9,128 bases of DNA from Methanomassiliicoccaceae archaeon. GTDB taxonomy: Archaea; Thermoplasmatota; Thermoplasmata; Methanomassiliicoccales; UBA472. A program made the translations under genes and the position numbers. The stretch lies in assembly GCA_016919565.1 (NCBI GenBank), contig JACXTO010000082.1, positions 1-9,128 on the forward strand, in the 5' to 3' direction. The notes under the pieces are model-generated. The model searched no databases and was not told the origin of the DNA. It saw only the letters and a program-made list of their open reading frames with translations. The first letter of the stretch is position 1, and the number at the start of each line of letters is the position of its first letter. Below are positions 1-5,545 of the stretch, piece after piece.

Positions 1-1
1 G

Positions 2-769
2 AGCGAAAGGCTGGTGACCCGGTTCGAATCCGGCCTGATCGCCGACATCCAATCCCCGGACCTCGAGACCCGCGTGGCAATACTGGACAAGAGGATCAGG
101 ACCGAGGAACTGAACGTGCCCCGGGATGTGCTGACGTTCATCGCCGAGGTCTGCAAGGACAACGTTCGCCAGCTGGAAGGCGGCCTGAACCGGGTAGTGG
201 CGTTCTCATCCCTGATGAAATCGACCATCCGATTGGAGCTTGCGCATGAGATCCTCCGGGTCGAGAGCAAGGTCCAGAAGCCCCCCTCACAGAAGACGGA
301 GCTTGTCAACGGGCGCAGCTACCTCTTGGAGGAGGAGAAGCCTGACATCGGCCACCGAATGCTCGCGTCCAAGGTCAGGGAGGGCTATAGCGGGCTGGGC
401 ATCGTTCGGAGCAACCCGAAACTGCTCCGGGGGAAGATGGGGAGTACCAATCTTCAGCTCCTCTGGCTCACGGACCACGAGTCGAAAGAGGAAAAGACCA
501 TCCCGCCGACCCTGGAGCGGATCATCGCCATTATCGAGGAGTTCATGGCAGAGAACAAGCGTTCCATCGTTCTTCTCGATGACGTGCAGTACCTGATCGG
601 CAACACCAGTTTCGACGGTGTCATCCGCTTCCTGCGCATGCTCGTCGATCAGGTTTCCGAGCGGGATGCGATCTTCCTGCTCTCGGTTAACCCGGAAGCT
701 CTAAAGATGCAGGAGAGGTCGATCTTGGAAAGGGAAATGGAAGTCATCAAAGCTTCCGGCTTGGACTAA
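2..769 (+). CDS. DnaA-type AAA+ ATPase C-terminal part fused to DUF835 (5' end outside window)
   Basis: The frame is open to the left edge, so the gene starts upstream; the GTG at 14 is an internal valine, not the start. Visible residues 1-90 match the end of bacterial DnaA domain III. They include the box VII arginine-finger segment RLVTRFESGL (Arg7), then ADIQSPDLETRVAIL, then the sensor II helix NVRQLEGGLNR (Arg56). Residues 103-250 fit DUF835: a YLLEEEKP start, a central LLWLTDHES strand, a FMAENKRSIVLLDDVQYLI strand-loop, and a closing VNPEAL/LEREMEVI. The helix-turn-helix domain IV that binds DnaA boxes is absent; DUF835 takes its place. Walker A and B motifs should lie left of the window. 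DUF835 is an archaeal domain of unknown function, often attached to sensory or signalling modules. Archaea normally initiate replication with Orc1/Cdc6, so an ATP-driven switch or signalling role is more likely than origin firing, but that is inference. The 3' end overlaps the next, convergent gene by 4 nt. Confidence 0.85.
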   Translation, partial: SERLVTRFESGLIADIQSPDLETRVAILDKRIRTEELNVPRDVLTFIAEVCKDNVRQLEGGLNRVVAFSSLMKSTIRLELAHEILRVESKVQKPPSQKTELVNGRSYLLEEEKPDIGHRMLASKVREGYSGLGIVRSNPKLLRGKMGSTNLQLLWLTDHESKEEKTIPPTLERIIAIIEEFMAENKRSIVLLDDVQYLIGNTSFDGVIRFLRMLVDQVSERDAIFLLSVNPEALKMQERSILEREMEVIKASGLD

Positions 770-1842
770 AGGTGCTTGGATTCCGCCTTGAACTCGATCA
801 ATCGCTCCAGCGCCATCTCGTACTTCTTCTGCCGATGAGCGTTGCCCGCCTCCTTGAGGAGTTTCACCAGCATCGTCACGTCCTTGCCCTCGGCCTTCGC
901 CTCCAATAGCAAGCTCTTTGCCTTCTTCAGCTCGATGGTGAGGATGTCTGGCAGGGTCTTGAGGATCTCATCGTTGCCCTTCCGTGCAAGTATCCCCATC
1001 ATGCTCCAATCGCCATGCTCGCCGGCGTCCTTCGCTTCGATGAGGAGCTTGCGCGCCTCCCGGACGTCCACGTAGAACCTCTCGCTGCTCTGGATCAGCT
1101 CCTCCAATCCCTCGCAGAGCTCGTTGGCCTCGACATACTTGCCAGTGAGCTTCTCCGCCTGCTTCTTCCCGTTGGCGGATTCCCTGAACGCTCCTTCCAG
1201 GTCGCCGACGGCCCTCTTCTCACCTATCAGTTTGATGCTGTCCAGCAACGGCGCCGGGTTCGAGTTCAGTGATTTCGCGACCTTCGCCAGCCTCTCCAGA
1301 TACTCTATGTCGCGATCTAGGGTGCTGTTCAGGACCAAGAGGATGCTCGCCTTGCACTCCTTTACGTAATTGACTGCCAAAACGACGTCATTGTCCTTTC
1401 CCGCTCGGACCGCCTTGTCGATCAGCCTTCTGCCCTCGGACACGCTCATGCCGTATTCGTTCGCCAGTGCCAATAGCGGCTTGACGCCCGCCACCAGCTC
1501 GGGGAACTGCTTGCGCATGGCTTCCTGGTTCATCTTCTCCTTCTCGATCGATGGATCCACGGGTGGCGGTGCTGGTGAAGTTGCGGGCTGAGTTGGCGCC
1601 TTGGCCCCGGTGCCATCGGGCTCGAACTGCGCCCCGCAGCTCGGGCAGGACTTCGCCTCCGCGGAAACCATCGTGCCGCAAGCGGGGCATTGGATCTCGG
1701 CGATCTCTTCGATGACGAACTCCACTCCACACTTGGGGCATTTGGAGACCTCTCCCTTGATGTGAACGCCGCACTCGGGGCAATCGAACTCGAACTCCTC
1801 GCTCTCGTTGCCCGATGAACCTGCGATTCTATCTTCAGTCAA
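766..1842 (-). CDS. Double zinc-ribbon protein with helical-repeat C-terminal region
   Basis: This 358-residue soluble protein of unknown function opens with two zinc-ribbon motifs, each with two CxxC knuckles: Cys21/24 with Cys35/38, and Cys52/55 with Cys66/69. A Pro/Ala-rich linker follows (about 75-97), then a charged, almost wholly alpha-helical region from 105 to the end. That region seems to hold about four loosely repeated helical hairpins near residues 137, 198, 262 and 307, each like LLxEAKxxG followed by a second amphipathic helix, as in TPR-like scaffolds. No signal peptide, membrane segment or catalytic motif is visible. The start is a TTG at 1842, chosen because GGTGGG lies 5 nt upstream and an in-frame stop lies about 25 nt upstream. 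It sits 64 nt downstream of the AP endonuclease gene on the same strand, with its own likely promoter between. A protein- or nucleic-acid-binding adaptor is a guess. Confidence 0.85.
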   Translation of the reverse strand: MTEDRIAGSSGNESEEFEFDCPECGVHIKGEVSKCPKCGVEFVIEEIAEIQCPACGTMVSAEAKSCPSCGAQFEPDGTGAKAPTQPATSPAPPPVDPSIEKEKMNQEAMRKQFPELVAGVKPLLALANEYGMSVSEGRRLIDKAVRAGKDNDVVLAVNYVKECKASILLVLNSTLDRDIEYLERLAKVAKSLNSNPAPLLDSIKLIGEKRAVGDLEGAFRESANGKKQAEKLTGKYVEANELCEGLEELIQSSERFYVDVREARKLLIEAKDAGEHGDWSMMGILARKGNDEILKTLPDILTIELKKAKSLLLEAKAEGKDVTMLVKLLKEAGNAHRQKKYEMALERLIEFKAESKHL

Positions 1843-1847
1843 TTGGA

Positions 1848-1853
1848 CCCACC
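1848..1853 (-). promoter_or_regulatory. Ribosome binding site supporting a TTG start
   Basis: On the minus strand GGTGGG lies 5 nt before the TTG at 1842. It can pair with the archaeal anti-Shine-Dalgarno sequence and is the main reason for accepting a TTG start for the zinc-ribbon gene. Confidence 0.5.
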
Positions 1854-1873
1854 GGCACTGGGAACACTACCCA

Positions 1874-1907
1874 AATGTTCGCATAAATAATTGTCGTTGA
1901 GAACATT
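1874..1907. repeat. 7-bp perfect inverted repeat around the TATA-like element
   Basis: AATGTTC at 1874-1880 and its exact reverse complement GAACATT at 1901-1907 are separated by 20 nt. The spacer contains the presumed TATA element of the zinc-ribbon gene. The right arm ends at the first base of the endonuclease stop codon. The arms could be operator half-sites or a weak hairpin; the 20-nt AT-rich loop makes an efficient terminator unlikely. Confidence 0.35.
1883..1890 (-). promoter_or_regulatory. TATA-like element for the zinc-ribbon gene
   Basis: The minus strand reads TTATTTAT in the 64-nt gap after the AP endonuclease gene. With usual archaeal spacing transcription would start near 1860, giving a leader of about 18 nt that contains the GGTGGG ribosome binding site. 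The zinc-ribbon gene could therefore be transcribed apart from the upstream endonuclease gene. The element is a weaker TATA match than the other promoters in the window. Confidence 0.4.
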
Positions 1908-2743
1908 CACTGCTGAGAACGGCGCCTCGCCGGCTTGGCATTGGCGAGCATCCTCTGCATCTCCTTTGCCCCTTCCTCAGGGTCTGGCGTCTCGGAGATG
2001 ATGGTGACGTCGAGCTTGCCGTCCCTGATGCAATCAGCGAAAAGGGAGAAGTCGGGCTGCTTGCGATCGAGCGGCAGATGCCTCCTCTCCCCCGCCTCGG
2101 TGAACTCTATGCACGAGAAATGGCAATGCAGTGGGCCATCGTGGATCCGACGATACTCGTCGAGCACCTTCTGGAAATCCTCGATGGTGCGCATCCCCCC
2201 GCCGCTGCGAGCGTGCAGGTGGCCGAAATCGATGACCGGGACGACACCATCGACCCGGTCCATTACCGCGCGCACCTCATCCAGCGTCCCCCAGGCGACC
2301 TTCTTTCCCCCGGTCTCGAGGCCGAGCAAGACCTCGTCAATCCCCTCGGCCCTCATCCTATCCCGACAGCTGGAAACGCCCTTGATCACCTGCTCGGTGC
2401 ACCCTTTCCGGTCGCCGCCGCGGCTGACCCCGGCGTGCATGACGATCACCCTGGCGCCGAGCCAGTGGGCGATCCGCGCCGTGAGCAGGACCCATTCCCC
2501 GCTCTTCCTCACCGTCTCCTCGCTCTGCGAGTTGAAATTGATGTAGTAGGGCGCGTGGGCGCTCAGGATCAGGCCCAGTTCCCGCGCCTTCCTGCCCGCC
2601 TCCAAGGCGGTGCTCTCCTGCATCCGGGCCTGACGGACGAACTGCATCTCCAAGGCTGTGAACCCGGCGGCGTGGGCTCGCTCCACCGCGTCGATCGGCC
2701 CCTTGCTCCCGACCGGATATCCAGCCGGACCTACCCGGATCAT
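1907..2743 (-). CDS. nfo: Endonuclease IV family AP endonuclease (deoxyribonuclease IV)
   Basis: The 278-residue TIM-barrel protein has the endonuclease IV metal-ligand pattern: His63 (SAHAPYYIN), His103 (VMHAG), Glu143 (GLETGG), Asp172 and His175 (IDFGH), His208 (CHFS), His222 (GERRHLPL) and Glu251 (ISETP). Enzymes of this family cleave DNA 5' of abasic sites with a trinuclear zinc centre, in base-excision repair. The position of the bacterial Asp in Asp-Arg-His appears to be Glu219 here. An ATG 24 codons upstream at 2815 is rejected: the promoter sequence TAAATAT at 2766-2772 lies inside that extension, and ATG 2743 begins the family-typical MIRVGPAGYP. The mRNA is then probably leaderless. 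It is divergent from the operon that ends with an 8-oxoguanine glycosylase, which supports a repair role. A related sugar-isomerase-like TIM barrel is the main alternative. Confidence 0.85.
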   Translation of the reverse strand: MIRVGPAGYPVGSKGPIDAVERAHAAGFTALEMQFVRQARMQESTALEAGRKARELGLILSAHAPYYINFNSQSEETVRKSGEWVLLTARIAHWLGARVIVMHAGVSRGGDRKGCTEQVIKGVSSCRDRMRAEGIDEVLLGLETGGKKVAWGTLDEVRAVMDRVDGVVPVIDFGHLHARSGGGMRTIEDFQKVLDEYRRIHDGPLHCHFSCIEFTEAGERRHLPLDRKQPDFSLFADCIRDGKLDVTIISETPDPEEGAKEMQRMLANAKPARRRSQQ

Positions 2744-2765
2744 CGGCTGAGGAGGGGACGCCGGG

Positions 2766-2772
2766 ATATTTA
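2766..2772 (-). promoter_or_regulatory. TATA box of the AP endonuclease gene (leaderless)
   Basis: The minus strand reads CCTAAATATCCC here. TAAATAT is followed by exactly 22 nt and then ATG 2743, the geometry expected if transcription starts on the start codon. No Shine-Dalgarno sequence precedes the ATG, which agrees with a leaderless mRNA. Confidence 0.7.
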
Positions 2773-2825
2773 GGTTTGCCGCGAAGCGCCATGCCTGATC
2801 CGCTCCGACCAACATGCAATGAAAA

Positions 2826-2833
2826 GGTTAAGT
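2826..2833 (+). promoter_or_regulatory. Possible promoter of the kinase-methyltransferase-glycosylase operon
   Basis: GGTTAAGT is the best placed TATA-like sequence before ATG 2866. It would start transcription near 2856 and leave a leader of about 10 nt that includes GGGT. ATTAAT at 2845-2850 is AT-rich but too close to the ATG. This is weaker than the TAAATAT boxes elsewhere in the window. Confidence 0.3.
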
Positions 2834-2865
2834 CGGGCGCGGACATTAATCGAAACGGGTAGCGC

Positions 2866-3348
2866 ATGAAGATCGAGAGCGTGCACATCGAGAAGCCTGA
2901 GGACGTGAACGTGATCATCGGGCAATCGCACTTCATCAAGACGGTGGAGGACATCTATGAGGCGCTGGTCAATGCCGTCCCTGGCATCAAGTTCGGCATG
3001 GCCTTCAGCGAGGCGTCGGGAGCGCGATTGGTGCGGGCGGACGGCACCGATCCGGAGCTCAAGACTTGCGCCGTTGAAAACATCAAGCGGATCGCGGCCG
3101 GCCATGTCTTCCTCATCGTGATGCGCGACGCCTATCCCGTGAACGTCCTGAACCGCATCAAGGCGGTGCCCGAGGTCTGCAACATCTTCTGCGCGACCGC
3201 GAACGACCTCGAAGTGGTAGTTGCGGAATCCTCTAAAGGGCGCGGCGTCATCGGGGTCATAGACGGTCAAGGGCCGCTGGGAGTGGAGAACGATGAAGAC
3301 GTCAAAGAAAGGAAAGAGTTCCTCCGCAAGATCGGATACAAGCGCTAA
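2866..3348 (+). CDS. Adenosine-specific kinase family protein (COG1839, DUF355)
   Basis: This 160-residue protein matches the Adenosine_kin (PF04008) family along its whole length. Recognisable segments are [16 protein letters not shown] (19-34), [11 protein letters not shown] (42-52), AAGHVFLI (77-84), [10 protein letters not shown] (104-113), [10 protein letters not shown] (125-134) and the terminal [14 protein letters not shown]. Family members are small, widespread in archaea, and named for adenosine or AMP binding and phosphorylation seen in a crenarchaeal homologue; the cellular role is poorly defined. The ATG at 2866 gives the usual family length. It is the first gene of a tight unit, 4 nt before the methyltransferase gene. 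An adenosine-handling protein next to a SAM-dependent methyltransferase invites a link to salvage of SAM-derived adenosine, but the sequence does not show it. Confidence 0.9.
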   Translation: MKIESVHIEKPEDVNVIIGQSHFIKTVEDIYEALVNAVPGIKFGMAFSEASGARLVRADGTDPELKTCAVENIKRIAAGHVFLIVMRDAYPVNVLNRIKAVPEVCNIFCATANDLEVVVAESSKGRGVIGVIDGQGPLGVENDEDVKERKEFLRKIGYKR

Positions 3349-3352
3349 AGAG

Positions 3353-4120
3353 ATGGAGGATGTACTGGACGAGTACGAGCAGAGCGCCAAGTACTACGAC
3401 GTTTGGTACGAGGACTTCACCGAGGACATCGAGTTCTACCATACCTTGGCGAAGCGGACCAGCGGGCCGATATTGGAGCTGATGTGCGGCACCGGCCGCG
3501 TCATGATACCGTTGGCCGACGCGGGCTTCGAGATCACTGGAGTTGATCGTAGCCCGGCGATGCTCGACGTCCTCAGCGCCAAGCTCGACCTGATCGGCGG
3601 AACGGTGGAAAAGAACATCGACGTAATTCAGGGCGACATTCGCACCTTCAAGACGAAGAAGCGTTTCCGTTTCGCGTTCATACCGTTCAACTCGCTGTTG
3701 CATCTGCTCAACCGCCACGACATGGAGGCTGCGCTGAAGAACATCCATTCTCATCTCGTCCCCGGAGGATTGCTGTCGCTCAGCGTCTTCAACCCCCGGC
3801 TGGACCGGCCCGAGAACCTGGTCCGCCATCGGGGAACGAAGATCACCTCGAAGGGCGAGGTCATCTCCAAGTTCGAGGCGCAGGCGTTCAACAGCGCCAC
3901 CCAGAGCACCACCATCCACTACTTCTACGACATCTCCCGGCAGGACAAGGACATCAGGAGGGTCACGACCAGCCTGACCCTGCATATCATGTTCTATCAG
4001 GAGGCGGTCGAGCTCCTCAGCCGATGCGGCTTCGAGGTGGTCGAGACCTACGGCGATTATGCTTTCTCTCCTTACAGGAAGAGCAGCGAGCTGATGGCGT
4101 TCGTGGCAAGGAAGATCTGA
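3353..4120 (+). CDS. Class I SAM-dependent methyltransferase
   Basis: The 255-residue protein has a Rossmann-type methyltransferase fold. Motif I is LELMCGTGRV (41-50), the ribose-binding acidic strand is GVDRSPAM (63-70), motif III-like QGDIRTF is at 93-99, then AFIPFNSLLHLL and the post-motif HLVPGGLLSLSVFNP. The C-terminal half is a beta-rich cap ending GDYAFSPYRKSSELMAFVARK. The N-terminal YEQSAKYYDVWYEDF is typical of small-molecule methyltransferases of the UbiE/Methyltransf_25 type; the substrate cannot be told. An ATG at 3293 has a GGAG 4 nt before it and would add 20 residues. That stretch overlaps the kinase gene by 56 nt, is Lys/Ser-rich and has much lower third-position GC than the rest, so ATG 3353, 4 nt after the kinase stop, is preferred. 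The stop lies 1 nt before the glycosylase start, so the genes are probably co-transcribed. Confidence 0.85.
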   Translation: MEDVLDEYEQSAKYYDVWYEDFTEDIEFYHTLAKRTSGPILELMCGTGRVMIPLADAGFEITGVDRSPAMLDVLSAKLDLIGGTVEKNIDVIQGDIRTFKTKKRFRFAFIPFNSLLHLLNRHDMEAALKNIHSHLVPGGLLSLSVFNPRLDRPENLVRHRGTKITSKGEVISKFEAQAFNSATQSTTIHYFYDISRQDKDIRRVTTSLTLHIMFYQEAVELLSRCGFEVVETYGDYAFSPYRKSSELMAFVARKI

Positions 4121-4121
4121 G

Positions 4122-4940
4122 ATGGACCTTGGACCGATCGACCTCGACCACACCCTCTCCTGCGGACAGGCGTTCCGCTGGAAGAAGCGGGATGGGCGAT
4201 GGAGCGGGATCGTCGCCGGCGAGGAGGTCGTCCTGGAGCAGGATGGCGACGAGATCGATGTCCAGACCGGTCTTTCCGAGAGAGAGCTTCGGGACTACTT
4301 CCGCTGCGATGACGACATCACCAGCATCTTCAAGGAGATCGGAAAGGACCGATACGTTGCTGGACTGCTGCGCAAATACCAGGGGCTGAGGATTCTTCGC
4401 CAGGACCCGTGGGAGTGCTCCGCCTCCTTCATCCTGGCGACCTATGCCAATGTCCCGCGCATCATCCAGATGGTGGAGAATGTGTGCCGCACCTTCGGCA
4501 CTCGATTACCAGAGGGATCGTATGCCTTCCCGACCCCTGAGCAGATCATAAAGAAGAGCGATGAGGCAGGGACGTGCGGACTGGGATACCGCTGCGCACG
4601 GTTCGTGCAGTTCGCCCGAAGCGTTCACCTAGGTGAGATCGATTTCAATATGCTGAAGCGAGCAAGCTACCAGGATTGTGTTGACGGCCTCATCCGGTTC
4701 GACGGCATCGGAAACAAGGTGGCGGACTGCGTGGCGATCTTCAGCCTCGATCATCTAGAGGCATTCCCGATCGACGTGCGGATCGGCAGAGCTATCGAGC
4801 AACAATATGAGGTGCAAGGGAGTTATCGCAAGGTCAGCGAATGGGCGAGGCAGCATTTCGGTCGCTACGCCGGCTACGCCCAGGAGTATATCTACTACGA
4901 TCAGGATGCCAGGAACCGGTCTGTCAGCAGAAGGCGATGA
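4122..4940 (+). CDS. ogg: OGG1-type 8-oxoguanine DNA glycosylase/AP lyase
   Basis: This enzyme removes 8-oxoguanine paired with cytosine and nicks at the resulting abasic site, the first step of base-excision repair. The 272-residue protein has the OGG1 N-terminal domain (DHTLSCGQAFRWKK, from about 9) and then the HhH-GPD domain. The helix-hairpin-helix is FDGIGNKVADC (193-203) with the candidate Schiff-base lysine Lys199; the catalytic aspartate is Asp218 in AFPIDVRI. The presence of both supports a bifunctional glycosylase. The N-terminal domain sets it apart from the shorter archaeal Ogg2 and AGOG types. ATG 4122 lies 1 nt after the methyltransferase stop, with AGGA about 9 nt upstream. 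The gene ends back to back with the convergent regulator gene, and an AP endonuclease lies divergently upstream of the operon. Confidence 0.92.
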   Translation: MDLGPIDLDHTLSCGQAFRWKKRDGRWSGIVAGEEVVLEQDGDEIDVQTGLSERELRDYFRCDDDITSIFKEIGKDRYVAGLLRKYQGLRILRQDPWECSASFILATYANVPRIIQMVENVCRTFGTRLPEGSYAFPTPEQIIKKSDEAGTCGLGYRCARFVQFARSVHLGEIDFNMLKRASYQDCVDGLIRFDGIGNKVADCVAIFSLDHLEAFPIDVRIGRAIEQQYEVQGSYRKVSEWARQHFGRYAGYAQEYIYYDQDARNRSVSRRR

Positions 4941-5315
4941 TCATTCGATCCTGCAGGTGACGCATTGCGGTGCCCGGACCCCGGTGCGGGTCTCGTACAC
5001 CTTAACAAGCATGCCGCTCTTCTTCACCATCTCGCATATCCTGCAGGTCTCGGTGACGATGTCGGAGCCGTTCACCATGCGGACCGCGGCGACCTCGACC
5101 TCCTTCCTGAAGTCCTCGTACTTGCCGCTGTTCTCGATCTCCTTGCTGGTACCGCGTTTCGCTTTGAGATACTGCGAGATGGCAGCATCGGTGACGCCGA
5201 ATCGCCTCGCTACCTCGGCTTGGCTGAAATTGTGCTTGTCAACAAGTTCGCGAGCTAGCTCACGTCGAATGGAAGGAAGGACGTACCAAACGATCAGCTC
5301 ACACGGTATCTTCAT
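4941..5315 (-). CDS. HTH transcriptional regulator with C-terminal CxxC pairs (COG2522-type)
   Basis: The 124-residue protein begins MKIPCELIVWYVLPSIRRELA, typical of a small archaeal regulator family with a lambda-repressor-like fold. The helix-turn-helix spans about 31-52 (SQAEVARRFGVTDAAISQYL). A C-terminal part carries two CxxC pairs, Cys91/94 and Cys118/121, that could hold zinc or an iron-sulfur cluster. An in-frame ATG at 5348 would add 11 residues, but TAAATAT lies inside that extension exactly 22 nt upstream of ATG 5315, so 5315 is the start and the mRNA is probably leaderless. It is divergent from thi4 with 249 nt between, so thi4 and its own gene are the first targets to consider. 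Its stop directly abuts the glycosylase stop. The ligand and DNA site are unknown. Confidence 0.85.
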   Translation of the reverse strand: MKIPCELIVWYVLPSIRRELARELVDKHNFSQAEVARRFGVTDAAISQYLKAKRGTSKEIENSGKYEDFRKEVEVAAVRMVNGSDIVTETCRICEMVKKSGMLVKVYETRTGVRAPQCVTCRIE

Positions 5316-5337
5316 GGAACCTAGCAGGAGTTTAACG

Positions 5338-5344
5338 ATATTTA
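5338..5344 (-). promoter_or_regulatory. TATA box of the HTH regulator gene (leaderless)
   Basis: The minus strand reads GTGTTAAATATCG. TAAATAT is followed by exactly 22 nt and then ATG 5315, the same spacing as at the AP endonuclease gene. No good Shine-Dalgarno sequence precedes the ATG. Confidence 0.7.
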
Positions 5345-5376
5345 ACACTTATTAATTCGTTTTCCATAACAGGTAG

Positions 5377-5469
5377 ATGAATGAGATGCTGGCTATTGCT
5401 CGATGCTGGGATATCGCCTTGGATTTGGGTTCATCGCGTTGCCGCTCGAGAACGGCACGAATGCTCTGA
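5377..5469 (+). CDS. Doubtful 30-codon small frame in the regulator-thi4 gap
   Basis: ATG 5377 opens a frame of 30 codons ending TGA 5467-5469. AGGT lies 2-5 nt upstream and an AT-rich TTATTAATT lies at 5349-5357, about 20 nt before the ATG, so a leaderless transcript is conceivable. The peptide has no recognisable motif, is rich in Arg and contains two Cys and one Trp. A frame of this length can easily arise by chance. It is listed because this is the only sizeable non-coding stretch in the window. Confidence 0.15.
   Translation: MNEMLAIARCWDIALDLGSSRCRSRTARML
5437..5459. repeat. Hairpin-forming inverted repeat upstream of the thi4 promoter
   Basis: CGTTGCCG at 5437-5444 pairs with CGGCACG at 5453-5459 with one bulged T, giving a GC-rich stem of 7 bp around the 8-nt loop CTCGAGAA. 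It lies about 33 nt upstream of the thi4 TATA box. It may be an operator for the divergent regulator or RNA structure in an unmapped transcript. No poly-T run follows. Confidence 0.3.
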
Positions 5470-5491
5470 GACACCGCATATCCCTATGGGT

Positions 5492-5498
5492 TAAATAT
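5492..5498 (+). promoter_or_regulatory. TATA box of thi4
   Basis: The plus strand reads GGGTTAAATATTC, sharing GTTAAATAT with the regulator promoter on the other strand. With the 22-nt spacing seen at the two leaderless genes, transcription would start at about 5521, leaving a leader of about 44 nt before ATG 5565. The half-palindromic CCCTATGGG lies immediately upstream at 5482-5490. Confidence 0.6.
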
Positions 5499-5525
5499 TC
5501 ACAATAGTTACCTCAATGCTAAAAT

Positions 5526-5545
5526 GCCCCTCGCGTGATAGGGGC
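5526..5545 (+). promoter_or_regulatory. Hairpin in the predicted thi4 leader
   Basis: GCCCCT at 5526-5531 pairs perfectly with AGGGGC at 5540-5545 around an 8-nt loop. It would lie a few nucleotides from the predicted 5' end of the thi4 mRNA. The loop contains the GTG at 5535, which opens the thi4 frame, and the hairpin overlaps a four-codon ATG frame at 5524-5538. A role in translation control or mRNA stability is possible but unproven. Confidence 0.35.

Noticed and set aside
17..35. GGTTCGAATCC flanked by complementary bases, looking like the T arm of a tRNA.
   Set aside because: It encodes VTRFESG, the conserved DnaA box VII segment, in a long open frame. Only 16 bases lie upstream, and no CCA end or acceptor pairing is seen.
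1843..1906. A transcription terminator between the endonuclease and zinc-ribbon genes.
   Set aside because: No T run of five or more on the minus strand and no tight GC-rich stem; the only inverted repeat has a 20-nt loop.
2744..2815. A 24-residue N-terminal extension of the endonuclease IV family protein.
   Set aside because: It reads through the TAAATAT promoter element and lacks family similarity before MIRVGPAGYP.
3293..3352. A 20-codon N-terminal extension of the methyltransferase with a plausible GGAG before it.
   Set aside because: It overlaps the conserved kinase C-terminus by 56 nt and its third-position GC is far lower than in the rest of the gene. ATG 3353 fits operon spacing better. 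Not fully excluded.
2770..3390. A 206-codon minus-strand frame across the divergent promoter region and kinase gene.
   Set aside because: It is antisense to the strongly conserved adenosine-specific kinase and has no recognisable domain.
3302..4153. A 283-codon minus-strand frame opposite the methyltransferase gene.
   Set aside because: Antisense shadow in GC-rich sequence; the plus strand shows all methyltransferase motifs.
5466..5471. CTGAGA upstream of thi4, as in the TPP riboswitch (THI element).
   Set aside because: The other conserved riboswitch parts (the CTGAT and GATAATGCCA-like segments and pairing stems) are missing, and the motif lies upstream of the predicted transcription start.
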